Notes: generated by a model from the sequence alone, not told the origin. A DNA stretch of 51,991 nucleotides from Paraphysomonas bandaiensis (GCA_965644295.1 CBFFRP010000643.1:1-51991), one strand, 5' to 3'. Counted from the first letter of the stretch, positions 23,601-34,024 are shown. Made by a program: numbers and translations.

Positions 23601-25160
23601 AGCCATATTATATTTATCTAGACTACTATGGATATGTGTTAGTGGTATTACTGTAGTATGTTTGTGTGTTTACGCGGCTGATGATTACGAAAACATACGA
23701 GTAGTGATCTGAACTTTTGTGAGGATACCCATTCTGTTTTCATGAAGCCATATTATATTTATCTAGACTACTATGGATATGTGTTAGTGGTATTACTGTA
23801 GTATGTTTGTGTGTTTACGCGGCTGATGATTACGAAAACATACGAGTAGTGATCTGAACTTTTGTGAGGATACCCATTCTGTTTTCATGAAGCCATATTA
23901 TATTTATCTAGACTACTATGGATATGTGTTAGTGGTATTACTGTAGTATGTTTGTGTGTTTACGCGGCTGATGATTACGAAAACATACGAGTAGTGATCT
24001 GAACTTTTGTGAGGATACCCATTCTGTTTTCATGAAGCCATATTATATTTATCTAGACTACTATGGATATGTGTTAGTGGTATTACTGTAGTATGTTTGT
24101 GTGTTTACGCGGCTGATGATTACGAAAACATACGAGTAGTGATCTGAACTTTTGTGAGGATACCCATTCTGTTTTCATGAAGCCATATTATATTTATCTA
24201 GACTACTATGGATATGTGTTAGTGGTATTACTGTAGTATGTTTGTGTGTTTACGCGGCTGATGATTACGAAAACATACGAGTAGTGATCTGAACTTTTGT
24301 GAGGATACCCATTCTGTTTTCATGAAGCCATATTATATTTATCTAGACTACTATGGATATGTGTTAGTGGTATTACTGTAGTATGTTTGTGTGTTTACGC
24401 GGCTGATGATTACGAAAACATACGAGTAGTGATCTGAACTTTTGTGAGGATACCCATTCTGTTTTCATGAAGCCATATTATATTTATCTAGACTACTATG
24501 GATATGTGTTAGTGGTATTACTGTAGTATGTTTGTGTGTTTACGCGGCTGATGATTACGAAAACATACGAGTAGTGATCTGAACTTTTGTGAGGATACCC
24601 ATTCTGTTTTCATGAAGCCATATTATATTTATCTAGACTACTATGGATATGTGTTAGTGGTATTACTGTAGTATGTTTGTGTGTTTACGCGGCTGATGAT
24701 TACGAAAACATACGAGTAGTGATCTGAACTTTTGTGAGGATACCCATTCTGTTTTCATGAAGCCATATTATATTTATCTAGACTACTATGGATATGTGTT
24801 AGTGGTATTACTGTAGTATGTTTGTGTGTTTACGCGGCTGATGATTACGAAAACATACGAGTAGTGATCTGAACTTTTGTGAGGATACCCATTCTGTTTT
24901 CATGAAGCCATATTATATTTATCTAGACTACTATGGATATGTGTTAGTGGTATTACTGTAGTATGTTTGTGTGTTTACGCGGCTGATGATTACGAAAACA
25001 TACGAGTAGTGATCTGAACTTTTGTGAGGATACCCATTCTGTTTTCATGAAGCCATATTATATTTATCTAGACTACTATGGATATACCCATTCTGTTTTC
25101 ATGAAGCCATATTATATTTATCTAGACTACTATGGATATGTGTTAGTGGTGTTACTGTAG
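20649..25160 (+). repeat. Satellite array, about 31 copies of a 145-bp unit
   Basis: Counting from CATACGAGTAG, units begin at 20649, 20794, 20939 and so on every 145 bp up to 24999, which is the 31st start. Units are essentially identical; the only variant I noticed is TTTATT for TTTATC in the second unit. The 31st unit is cut at about 25085, where the sequence jumps back to TACCCATTCTG and runs through a final partial unit that diverges from GTGTTACTG onward. The unit is about 37% GC, has no open frame and no internal inverted repeat of note. Confidence 0.97.
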
Positions 25161-25500
25161 CATAGTTATGTGATGATATTTGTTTGGAAACATATTTTGC
25201 TGACGTTTTTTTTATTTATATTTGTCTTTTTTAAGTAAGTATTGATTTTTTCAGTAGTTCATTTTTTGTTGAACCTATGGGTGAGTAAGTGGTTCTGAGA
25301 ATAGGAGAGTTACTTTTTTGTTGTGTGTTGTTTATAATTCTTCGAGTTTGCTATGAGAGCTAATTATGCAGGTAATTACCTCCTTTACAGTCAAAGTAAA
25401 CAGATGTCAGATATATATTTTTATCTTAATGTTCTCTTGTTCTCTGAAGAGTAATGTAATAACCAGTTATCTGAAATCACATTCATTACATCGTTTTTCA
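25161..25500. other. Intergenic stretch between the satellite and the small basic protein gene
   Basis: Nothing beyond the end of the satellite and the 3' flank of the minus-strand gene is seen. T-rich runs occur at 25205-25270. Confidence 0.4.
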
Positions 25501-25851
25501 TTACTTTGCCTTCGAAATTTTAGCTTCCTTCTGTTTACGTGATCTAGCTAGTTGTTCTTCTCTTATTTTTCTCTTCTTTTCTTGTCTTACTTTTGATTCA
25601 ATCTTTTTCTTTTCTTTTTCTTGTGGTGTTTTTATATTTCTATAAAGACCTTCATCCTCATCATCATCAGAGAGATCATTGAATTTATTATTACGAGAAG
25701 ATGTATAGGATTGATTATTTGATTTATCTTTTAATTGATATGATGATGTATGGTAGAGCTGCATAGATACAGGGATGTGTAGCTGGGAGGTGCCATATAT
25801 AGATAGTCTAGTTGATATGTAGCGAGAAAGAGATCTTGTTATGGTGAACAT
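25501..25851 (-). CDS. Small Lys-rich protein with likely mitochondrial presequence
   Basis: From the ATG at 25851 the protein is 116 residues. The first about 35 residues (MFTITRSLSRYISTRLSIYG) are rich in Arg, Ser and Thr with no acidic residue, as in mitochondrial targeting peptides. A polar middle with an acidic patch (LSDDDEDEG) and a C-terminal basic helix (EKEKKKIESKVRQEKKRKI) follow. I do not recognise the family. The reading frame stays open upstream through the (TATG)n microsatellite, which I exclude. The start could also be the Met at about residue 31. It diverges from the UMP-CMP kinase gene. Confidence 0.5.
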   Translation of the reverse strand: MFTITRSLSRYISTRLSIYGTSQLHIPVSMQLYHTSSYQLKDKSNNQSYTSSRNNKFNDLSDDDEDEGLYRNIKTPQEKEKKKIESKVRQEKKRKIREEQLARSRKQKEAKISKAK

Positions 25852-25975
25852 ATTGGAGATAGTGTATATGAATAAATGTCGATAAGGTGGAATGGAATTA
25901 ATGTGATGCATGATGAGGATCACATATGAGCATATGAGTGATCCATATGTACAATTGCTGTACATCTGTGGAGAA

Positions 25976-26410
25976 GTATGTATGTATGTATGTATGTATG
26001 TATGTATGTATGTATGTATGTATGTATGTATGTATGTATGTATGTATGTATGCATGTATGTATGTATGTATGTATGTATGTATGTATGTATGTATGTATG
26101 TATGTATGTATGTATGTATGTATGTATGTACGTATGTATGTATGTATGTATGTATGTATGTATGTATGTATGTATGTATGTATGTATGTATGTATGTATG
26201 TATGTATGTATGTATGTATGTATGTATGTATGTATGTATGTACGTATGTATGTATGTATGTATGTATGTATGTATGTATGTATGTATGTATGTATGTATG
26301 TACGTATGTATGTATGTATGTATGTATGTATGTATGTATGTATGTATGTATGTATGTATGTATGTCGGAGTATGGTGTATGTATGTATGTACGTATGAAT
26401 GTATGTATAT
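25976..26410 (+). repeat. (TATG)n microsatellite
   Basis: About 97 tetranucleotide repeats run from 25976 to 26365, with isolated TACG and TGCA variants, followed by a degenerate tail to 26410. It fills most of the 740-bp region between two divergent genes and opens long meaningless frames of Met-Tyr-Val-Cys or Thr-Tyr-Ile-His on both strands. Confidence 0.97.
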
Positions 26411-26593
26411 GTCTGTAGTAGCATGGGCATGGTATAGCACGTTATTCGTATGCATGGCTGGTATGCAAAGAATGGAATGGTAATTTTTTTTCATTGCGAG
26501 AGTTTGTTGTGTATGTTTATATATGTTTATGTCCACATATTTATTGGTCATCATATAAACGAACACAGATTTGCTTACCTGTACAGGACAGTA

Positions 26594-27337
26594 ATGAGCA
26601 GCAACAGTAATAAATTATCCTGGATTGTGAGTGGTGTTGTCGCAGCTGGGGTTAGCTTAGCTGTGGGTTATCATATTTACAGGAAGTTATACCCTAAGAA
26701 CAAGTGTAAGGTATATCACTATACACACACTAGAAATCATTTAATTATAAAATAAATATAGGTTATATTTGTTGTTGGTGGTCCGGGATCTGGTAAAGGA
26801 ACTCAATGTAAGTTAATATCTGAGAAGTATGGATACACGCATCTCAGTGCTGGGGACCTGTTGCGTGAAGAGAGGAATAGGAAATCTGATCTGGCTGATA
26901 TGATTAATCAAATATTAATCGATGGAAAACTTGTACCTTCTGAAATTACGACGAAGCTTTTACTACAAGCAATGGAGCGGTCTGAAAATAATAAATTTTT
27001 GATTGATGGATTTCCTCGTAGTGAGGAGAATCGCCACTGCTGGGAGGAGATGGCACCATCTTGTGTCGATGTTTTGTTTCTTCTGCTTCTGGAATGTCCC
27101 GAGGAGGTTATGTTGGAAAGGCTTCTAGAGCGTGGAAAAACCAGTGGCCGCAACGATGACAATGTAGAATCTATCAAGAAGCGATTCCACACATCGAATG
27201 CGATGACAGCACCAGTTGTGGAGCACTATAGATCAACCGGACAACTCCGTGTTGTAGATTCTAATCGTACACCAAATGACGTATTTTCCGATATATGCGT
27301 GCATGTAGATAATGCGAACTGGAATAGCATGTTCTAA
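26594..27337 (+). CDS. UMP-CMP kinase with N-terminal membrane anchor
   Basis: Two exons, 26594-26710 and 26762-27337, with a 51-nt intron, give 230 residues. Exon 1 encodes only an N-terminal extension: a 20-residue hydrophobic helix (residues 9-29, WIVSGVVAAGVSLAVGYHIY) followed by a basic stretch (RKLYPKNKCK). Exon 2 is a complete nucleoside monophosphate kinase: P-loop GGPGSGKGTQ, HLSAGDLLREE, the NMP-binding FLIDGFPRSEEN and the short LID RGKTSGRNDDN, with SIKKRF after it. The short LID and these motifs fit UMP-CMP kinases, which phosphorylate UMP, CMP and dCMP. Family members are usually soluble and about 195-200 residues. The anchor plus positive charges suggests an outer mitochondrial or ER membrane protein with the enzyme in the cytosol. 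Confidence 0.92.
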
Positions 27338-27784
27338 TTATACGCCGTCGTTAGAATTCCTATTTCACTCGATTGTCATCACTTGTCCGCTTTTGGGAAC
27401 CGTATTATAAGTAATGAGATATTCTTTTAGTATACGTATGTATAACTTGCTTTTATATAGTATAGTAGGTTATGGTGGTTCTCTTATTAAGTAGTCATGC
27501 GTGTCGCTATTAGAATATATGATGGAGGGTAGCGGTGTATAACTTACAACGTTTCCGTAAGATACATTTTCGACGTTCAAAGTAGTTGTAGTAGTTCTCA
27601 GAGAAAGCAGTCAAACTAATATATCATATGTATATAGAATACCTTAGATAAAAGGTTTTTAGAGTTATTTTGTAAACAAGCAAAAAAATTGAGTTAGTAT
27701 GCAGGAATGTGTTGTGGTTTGTGGTAGTTCTATAACGCAGGCGAATGTGAGGAAGTCGTCCACTGAGGATGCATGCAGAAAATT
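27338..27784. other. Intergenic stretch downstream of the kinase gene
   Basis: I see no gene or repeat here. It separates the convergent ends of the kinase gene and the uncertain minus-strand gene. Confidence 0.4.
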
Positions 27785-28375
27785 CTAACTGAAAAATAGT
27801 ACTACTGCCGTGGAGGTTATAAAATAGATTCTATAATTTCGGGAATAGAGCGGAGTTGGAGTTTTGTCAGTTGAAAGCGTTGGAACCAACTCTTTATCAA
27901 TGATTACTCTGGCTCTGGCGGAGGATTGTTGTGAAAAGTGAAAATCATAAGAGGATAAAGTAACTATATTTTCCAAGGCTGTATATTCTAATGGAGCAGG
28001 AGCGAGTGGGAATGAGAAAAATGTTGCTGACTTAGAATATACCATTATACCTATCGCATTCAACCACTGTAAGTTGGGATACTAACATCTTTTTATTAGA
28101 ACACATGACTTGACACTTCAGACAGTTAATATTGTATGCACTGACAAGTGCTAAACTCTACAATATAATTTAATTACATGAGTATCCAATAAGTTATGTG
28201 TGTGATGGATCATACGCTCAGCCCAATGCACTTGTCCTAACACAAGCAACTTGCGGTCCGTGTCTAGATCATACGTATTCTGTATATGCAGCAGATCGTT
28301 AGGGCCCATCAAGGTGTACATAGCAGCAGGTAATGTAACGTGGAGAGAAGGGTGGGAGTAGCTGCATCCTCCCAT
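27785..28375 (-). CDS. Possible multi-exon gene, splice structure unresolved
   Basis: Two minus-strand stretches look protein-like. The upstream one (28375 to about 28180) begins MGGCSYSH and contains LPAAMYTLMGPNDLL and LLVLGQVHWAERMIHHTHNLL. The downstream one (about 28025 to 27785) contains LAPAPLEYTALENIV and ends in a hydrophobic stretch. They are in different frames, so at least one intron is needed; candidates of only 16-24 nt keep frame but are not convincing. Gly-2 and Cys-4 would suit myristoylation plus palmitoylation if the ATG is the true start. I do not recognise a family; upstream exons may be missing. Confidence 0.3.
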
Positions 28376-28417
28376 ATCTATGAAGCATAAACTTCAATCA
28401 AACTCTGCTACATATAT

Positions 28418-28612
28418 ATGATGAGATCATTATCTTCTCTCCATTGTGTGTATTTGTACAACACATCTATCTACGTAGCACTCTTCTTCATAGTGACTTA
28501 TCCTGTCTTAAAGCAGTATCAAGACTGGGCGAATGATCGAATTATGCGCGCTATATCTGTGACGGCCAAAGATAGCAATGGAATCCAGAAAATCATGAGT
28601 TTTTATGAATGA
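28418..28612 (+). CDS. Possible small single-pass membrane protein
   Basis: The 64-residue frame starts MMRSLSSLHC, has one hydrophobic segment (about residues 15-33, SIYVALFFIVTYPVL) and a polar C-terminal helix (KQYQDWANDRIMRAI). Size and layout resemble small inner-mitochondrial-membrane subunits, but no family motif is visible. It could also be a chance frame opposite undetected exons of the minus-strand gene beside it. Confidence 0.3.
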   Translation: MMRSLSSLHCVYLYNTSIYVALFFIVTYPVLKQYQDWANDRIMRAISVTAKDSNGIQKIMSFYE

Positions 28613-29014
28613 AACTGGAAACCTTGAAGAATATAAACTGAAGCTCTAAAACTCCGGATATTTATTTCTACAAAATGAGCTACAATACAGCTATATACGG
28701 TAGTACAAAAGTTTAACGGGCTACATATGAATTCATCTAAGCATTCTCGACCACTTCATATACATATACCCATATACCAGATACCTATACTGCTGTGTAT
28801 GCTGTATATACTGAGGTACATGTATATACTATACTGCACGTAGTGGATATGCATGTATACATACATATGCACAGTAACCATACCATACTTTACAATATAA
28901 CTCTAACATCCATCACATCATCATCTAACTATATATTATTATCCATATATAATCTCTGGATATTACAAGTATTAATTTCATTCCATCAATTCATAACCTG
29001 ATCAATATTCTATC
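28613..29014. other. Intergenic region upstream of CDC5
   Basis: This is AT-rich DNA with no gene seen. It should include the CDC5 promoter. The last 100 bp are especially poor in G. Confidence 0.4.
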
Positions 29015-31563
29015 ATGAGAATATTAATTAAAGGAGGTGTTTGGAAAAACACTGAAGATGAAATACTTAAAGCAGCTGTTATGAAATATGGAAAGAATCA
29101 ATGGGCACGTGTGGCTAGTTTATTAAATCGTAAATCTGCTAAACAGTGTAAAGCTCGTTGGTATGAATGGTTAGATCCATCTATTAAGAAAACTGAATGG
29201 AGTAAAGAGGAAGAAGAGAAACTTCTTCATTTAGCTAAATTAATGCCTAATCAATGGCGTACTATTGCTCCTATTGTGGGTCGTACAGCAGGACAATGTA
29301 TGGAACATTATGAAAGATTACTTGATCAAGCACAGGAAGGTGCAGAGGAGATGGCAATGGATGACCCCCGTCGTCTGCGTCCTGGAGAAATTGATCCCGC
29401 CCCGGAAACTAAACCCGCCCGACCAGACCCAATTGATATGGACGAAGATGAGAAAGAAATGCTCTCTGAAGCCCGTGCACGTCTAGCGAATACTAAGGGA
29501 AAGAAGGCCAAGCGTAAAGCTAGAGAGCGCCAGCTAGAAGAGTCACGTCGGCTATCCATGCTGCAGAAGCGCAGAGAACTCAAGGCTGCAGGCATTGAGA
29601 GCAAACTCGGCGGAGGGGGTGGAAAGCGTAAATATATTGATTATGCGAAAGAAATTCCGTTTCAGAAAGTTCCTCCTGCGGGCTTTTATGATGTGGGTGA
29701 TGAGTTGGAAAAGAGCAAACATATGAAGCTGGACCCCGCCACTCACGGTATGGAACTTTCTCGCATGGAGGGCAGACACCAAAAGGAAGAAGAGGCCAAG
29801 GAACGCCAAAAGGATGCGAAGAAATTAAAGGCATTATTTAAAGCCAATGCTCCGCAGGCAGTAATGAATCTATCCAATGTGAATGACCCAACAGCTCTCC
29901 GCAAACGTGTCCCTCTCTCTTTGCCCGCTCCCCAGGTGAGTGAATCGGAGCTCGAAGACATTGTAAAGGTCGGTCAACGGTCGCTCATGCCCCCACCTGA
30001 GGGCCAAATCGGCGCGACGCAGACTTTGATCGGCGACTACAATACCACCGCCTACGCTCCAAGTACTGGTCTCTCACAGCGCACCCCCGTGCGAGAAGAT
30101 ATCGTCATGCAGGAAGCGCGTAATCTCCGGATACTTCGGGAAATGACACCCTTTACTGCGGCGGAGGATCCTGATGGAGAACTAGCAGAGCTTGCCCCTG
30201 GGACAGGATTTGAGGGTGTGACACCACGGTCTAGCCGTATGGTTACCCCTAATGTAGTGTTACAGACCCCAAGTCGGTCAGGTCCTGGTTCTGTAGTGGG
30301 GAGCACCCCAGCCCCCGCCTCAGTCAACGGTACTCCTATGCGTGACCAGTATGGACTCAATTCTTCTGCAAGAGAGGAGGACGACACATACTCAATGTCA
30401 GATTCAATGAGTGTGTCGTCTTATATGTCATCCAAGGCAAAGGCGAGACACACCAAAGCGGTGTTGGCAGCGCAATTGAGTGGCCTTCCTGAGCCGGAGT
30501 ATTCCTATGAGGTATCGATTCCGGAGGTCGATGAGGATGGCGATGAGAAAGGGAGCGGTGGAAAGGTTGAAGATGCCGCGGATGTACAGCTCCGGAAGCA
30601 GCGCCAGATAGAAGCAGAGGCAGAACGAGAACTTATGAGACGAAGCGCAGTTGTACGGCGCAGCCTCCCACGTCCACCAGGAGTGAATTTCAATCTCGCT
30701 AAATCTACTTATCAAGCTGGTGTGGCCCCTGAAGATCTTGTCCTCGCCTCGTCGCTGATTGGACAGGAGATGGTGCATATGTTGCAGTACGATGACTATG
30801 CCCACCCCGACACCTCTGCAGGGAGCAAGCGTAAATCTCGTCCACAGCCGGTGGAGTTGATGCCCATTGCAGATGAGTATTTAGAATTTGCAAAGCGGGC
30901 TGTGGAGGAGGAGGTTGGTAATGTTGTTGGAGTGGGACCCGTGGATGCAGAGGTTTTCGCCACAACATGGGAGGAAATATACAAGCAGCACATTTATGTT
31001 CCGGTCAAGGGGGGCGGGGGTAGATATGTTGCTGTGGCAGAGGCGACGAAGACCGAGGTATATTATTTTGTTGTTTATGACAACGCGTTCACATTTTCTC
31101 TCAGTTGCTGGCCTCATTAAGTACTCAGTTTAATGCCATCAAGGCAAAAATCGATAAGGTCTGTTGGCAACCGTATCGTCATGCAATCTCCTGTGTAATG
31201 TGTTTATTGATCCAGGATGCTAAAAAATGTGGCAAGTTGGAGCAAAAGATTCAGATTATGACGCAAGGCTATGCTACTATCGCAGAAAAACTCAGCACTG
31301 CTGTTAAAAAGGGATTAGAAGACCATGATAAGGCCACAATAGAGCTAGGTGCGTGCTTTATGTTTCCTTAAATGGGGTTTGATAGATGGAATGCAGCTTG
31401 TTTTGACAGCTTGCACAAGAGTGAGTCGAAAGCGATTCAGAGGCGGATGGCTGCTGTGAAATCCGAACTAGAGAATGCTGAATTGATGGAGAAGCGACTT
31501 CAAAATCACTATGCCTCTCTAATGGCTGAACATAAGAAACTTGTTGCGTGCAGTAATGCTTGA
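29015..31563 (+). CDS. CDC5: CDC5/CEF1-like Myb-domain spliceosome protein
   Basis: Exons 29015-31057, 31105-31158, 31216-31348 and 31397-31563 give 798 residues, close to human CDC5L (802). Introns are 47, 57 and 48 nt. Two Myb repeats lie at about residues 6-107 (IKGGVWKNTEDEILKAAVMK, WARVASLLNRKSAKQCKARW, SKEEEEKLLHLAKLMPNQWR, IAPIVGRTAGQC). The basic region GKKAKRKARERQLEESRR and the conserved KRKYIDYAKEIPFQ, PTALRKRVPLSLPAPQVSE and TPFTAAEDPDGE-type blocks follow. The C-terminal exons form the coiled coil that binds PLRG1 (KKCGKLEQKIQIMTQGY...). The protein is a core Prp19/NineTeen complex subunit. GC content at third positions is about 10% over the first 100 codons and about 57% from 29935 to 30140, counted by hand. 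Confidence 0.96.
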
Positions 31564-31967
31564 GTAATGTGGCGAAGTGTTTAATTAGTTGTAGAGATTA
31601 CGCACATAGTAGTACCACGTGTGTTGTCAACTAGTAATGCACTGCGAGAAGTAATAATTGACTGTATTTGCGACACAATAGTTTAGAGTACTCTTCGCTG
31701 TGCTACTGTACACTGTACTGTGTAGGAAATTAATGCTGCTGAAATCGTACTAGTTTTACGAATCCCCAACCCCTGTGCAAGTCAACTATACATAATCTTA
31801 AAAATACATCGCTTAAATAAAATTTAAATAAGAGCTGTAGACGAATGGAAAATAAAAAATACTACTACGACGTACGAATGTATGCACCACAATATCTTCA
31901 CGCAGATGCTGTGTAAGGAAACAAGCTCCAGATTTTAACACCATCAAGCGCAGTCTTAGCTAAATAA
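31564..31967. other. Intergenic, convergent gene ends
   Basis: This separates the 3' ends of CDC5 and the minus-strand peptidase gene. No feature beyond AT-rich DNA is seen. Confidence 0.4.
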
Positions 31968-32618
31968 TTAATAAAAGCGGCCAGTAATAAACTGGGGATC
32001 AGGATAAATCTTTAGTGCGTTTTCTCTATCAGAAAGGGCAACGGCACCTGGAAGGTCATGTGTAGAGGGCTCAAGCATCGAAATTTGAAAGTGTACATGG
32101 GGAAAATAGCCACCGTTTTCACTTTTATCTCCAAGCCATCCCAGAACGTCACCTCCAGATATCATGTCTTGAGATTTCCATTTCGCACTCGACTCGCTAT
32201 TGAGGTGGCCGTATAGAGCCCAAAATTTACAACCATCTAATTCATGTTCGGTAACAATAACATGACCATAGTCTCCTGCTGCCGGGTTATACCCAGCGGA
32301 GTGAATTTTACCATCCATAAATGCACATACCGGGGTACCAACTGGAGCACCAATATCGAGTCCAACATGGAGGCTGCGACCATCACTAAACAAATCAGAC
32401 GTATAAATAGTCCGATTTTCATCATATTTTCCTATTGTCCAGTCTCCTCCAATACCAGAGACGGCATCTGCATTAGGCTGTGAGAAGTCCATAACTGTAT
32501 ATGTGGAAGGAAAGTCTCGAATTACAGGTAGAAACGTGTGCTTTGACCAGTCAATTGATGGGATAGGTACACTCTGAGGAGACTCCATCTGATGGTGTTG
32601 ATTCCTTTCCTCTGTCAT
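31968..32618 (-). CDS. M23 (LytM-type) peptidase-family protein
   Basis: The intronless frame gives 216 residues from the ATG at 32618 (an in-frame ATG at 32714 would add 32 residues without clear function). The zinc site of M23 peptidases is complete: HVGLD with H84 and D88, YGHL with H138, and HVH with H174 and H176. Surrounding blocks (GAPVGTPVCAFMDGKI, GDYGHVIVTEHE, LGDKSENGG) support the fold. In bacteria this family cuts peptidoglycan cross-bridges. Here no signal peptide or membrane segment is seen, so a cytosolic protein is predicted. Codon use and base composition do not differ from neighbours, so any bacterial ancestry is old. The substrate in a eukaryote is unknown to me. Confidence 0.85.
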   Translation of the reverse strand: MTEERNQHHQMESPQSVPIPSIDWSKHTFLPVIRDFPSTYTVMDFSQPNADAVSGIGGDWTIGKYDENRTIYTSDLFSDGRSLHVGLDIGAPVGTPVCAFMDGKIHSAGYNPAAGDYGHVIVTEHELDGCKFWALYGHLNSESSAKWKSQDMISGGDVLGWLGDKSENGGYFPHVHFQISMLEPSTHDLPGAVALSDRENALKIYPDPQFITGRFY

Positions 32619-32789
32619 AGGCAATATATAGTAAATAAAGAAGTTGTTGGTATTATGAAGCCTATGAATGTGATGAGGAGGAGAGGAGAAGCAACATGAT
32701 GTCTTGTCCACCATCAACAGTTAACTGCCCCATACTACAACCATATACACAGTGCGGTATATACGAAACCCGTTTGCTGACAGCGTACG

Positions 32790-32990
32790 TACTGTATGTA
32801 TGTAGGTAGCTAGGTAGGTATGTACGTGTGTAGGTAGGTACAGTAGGTACAGTAGGTACAGTAGGTACAGATGTGTGTATGTATTTATGTAGGTACAGCA
32901 GCAGGTACAGGTAAGTATGTACGTATGTACGTATGTAGGTAGGTAGGTAGGTAGGTAGGTACAGGTAGGTAGGTACGTACAGTTCTGTAG
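32790..32990. repeat. (GTAG)n-type degenerate microsatellite
   Basis: Interrupted runs of GTAG, GTAC and TACAGTAGG tetra- and hexanucleotides fill much of the 500-bp gap between the peptidase gene and the GST gene, which are divergent. Frames read through it (Tyr-Leu-Pro-Thr repeats) are not genes. Confidence 0.8.
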
Positions 32991-33118
32991 TATGGATATG
33001 ATGCATGATATTCCTCATCCATATCTGACTCATACACACTTCTGTGCATAGATGACACACAGATCTCACTATTAACACAATCAACACAATCATTCCAATT
33101 AAACACTAATACATCATC

Positions 33119-34024
33119 ATGATCCAATCCTCATATATCTCTGGTGAAACAACTATTCAATCCAAACAATCCTCTCAATTAATTAAACTTTATTGCAGTT
33201 GGTTTTGTCCATATGCACAGAGAGTATGGATCGCATTAGAGGAACTCTCACTTAACTATCAATATATAGAAATTAATCCTTATAAATCCACTGATGATAA
33301 TCATACATATACTAAAATATCTTTATCATTACAAGATAAAAAACTATTATATCCAGAGTTTATAGAGACTAGTCCACAAGGATTAGTACCAGCTATAAGA
33401 TATACTGATCCTTGTAAAGATATTGATGATAAAGTATGTGATTCAATGGTATGTTTAGAGTATATTAATGAAGTATTTGGTAATATTTCGGGCAATTCTT
33501 TACTTCCATCTATTGATTATCCAGGACAGCGTGCACGATTAAGATACTGGGCAGTTTTTGCTAATGATAAAATTATTCCTTATTTTTATAAAATGCTTAT
33601 GAGTGAAACTTCTGATGGAAGAGAGAAAGCTAAAGCGAATATATTGGACAATCTGCAGGAATTCGCTAGAGCAATGTCACCGTTGTCAGAGGGCCCATTT
33701 TTTAATGGCGCTACCTTTAGCATTGTAGATATTGTGTTGGCCCCTTGGTGGCAACGGTATTGTTTCCGTTCTCTGTAGTGCTATAATATTTCTTATGTAG
33801 TATCTTTGTGCAGACTACTATCCGTTGCCAAGGAATATCGTGGATTTGAAATCCCAACTGAGCCAACACTTGACGAGTTTACGCGCTTACGTAAGTGGTA
33901 TGAAGCTGTTAGCAGTCGAGAGAGTTTCCGTAAGACTGTGGTTGATGTCCACAAACTTCTCAGGAATTACTCTGGCTATGCCGATAACTCCGCAACAAGC
34001 GATGTAGCGAGGAGGTTTAGATAA
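33119..34024 (+). CDS. Glutathione S-transferase, omega-like
   Basis: Exons 33119-33756 and 33814-34024 (57-nt intron, phase 2) give 282 residues. The N-terminal thioredoxin fold starts LIKLYCSWFCPYAQRVWIAL with Cys30 at the position of the omega-class nucleophile, followed by PQGLVPAI with the cis-Pro and DSMVCLEYI as the gamma-glutamyl-binding Ser region. The C-terminal helical domain includes LRYWAVFANDKIIPYFY, FFNGATFSIVDIVLAPWWQR and LRKWYEAVSSRESFRKTV. An insertion of about 15 residues (HTYTKISLSLQDK) sits between beta2 and the cis-Pro loop. Omega GSTs act as thiol transferases and dehydroascorbate reductases. The Copia-B element sits 235 bp past the stop codon. Confidence 0.92.

Noticed and set aside
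20649-25160. Possible CRISPR-like array
   Set aside because: There are no unique spacers: the whole 145-bp unit repeats without interruption, and the genome is eukaryotic.
25898-26566. Long open frames on both strands of the (TATG)n tract, one joined to the small basic protein
   Set aside because: They are translations of a tetranucleotide repeat (Met-Tyr-Val-Cys or Thr-Tyr-Ile-His). Only the frame from 25851 downward has non-repeat, protein-like sequence.
30052-30993. Antisense frames across CDC5
   Set aside because: The sense strand encodes a full-length, conserved CDC5; the antisense frames arise from its GC-balanced codons.
31968-32717. Bacterial contamination as the source of the M23 gene
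   Set aside because: It lies between intron-bearing eukaryotic genes with matching composition and no break in the sequence.
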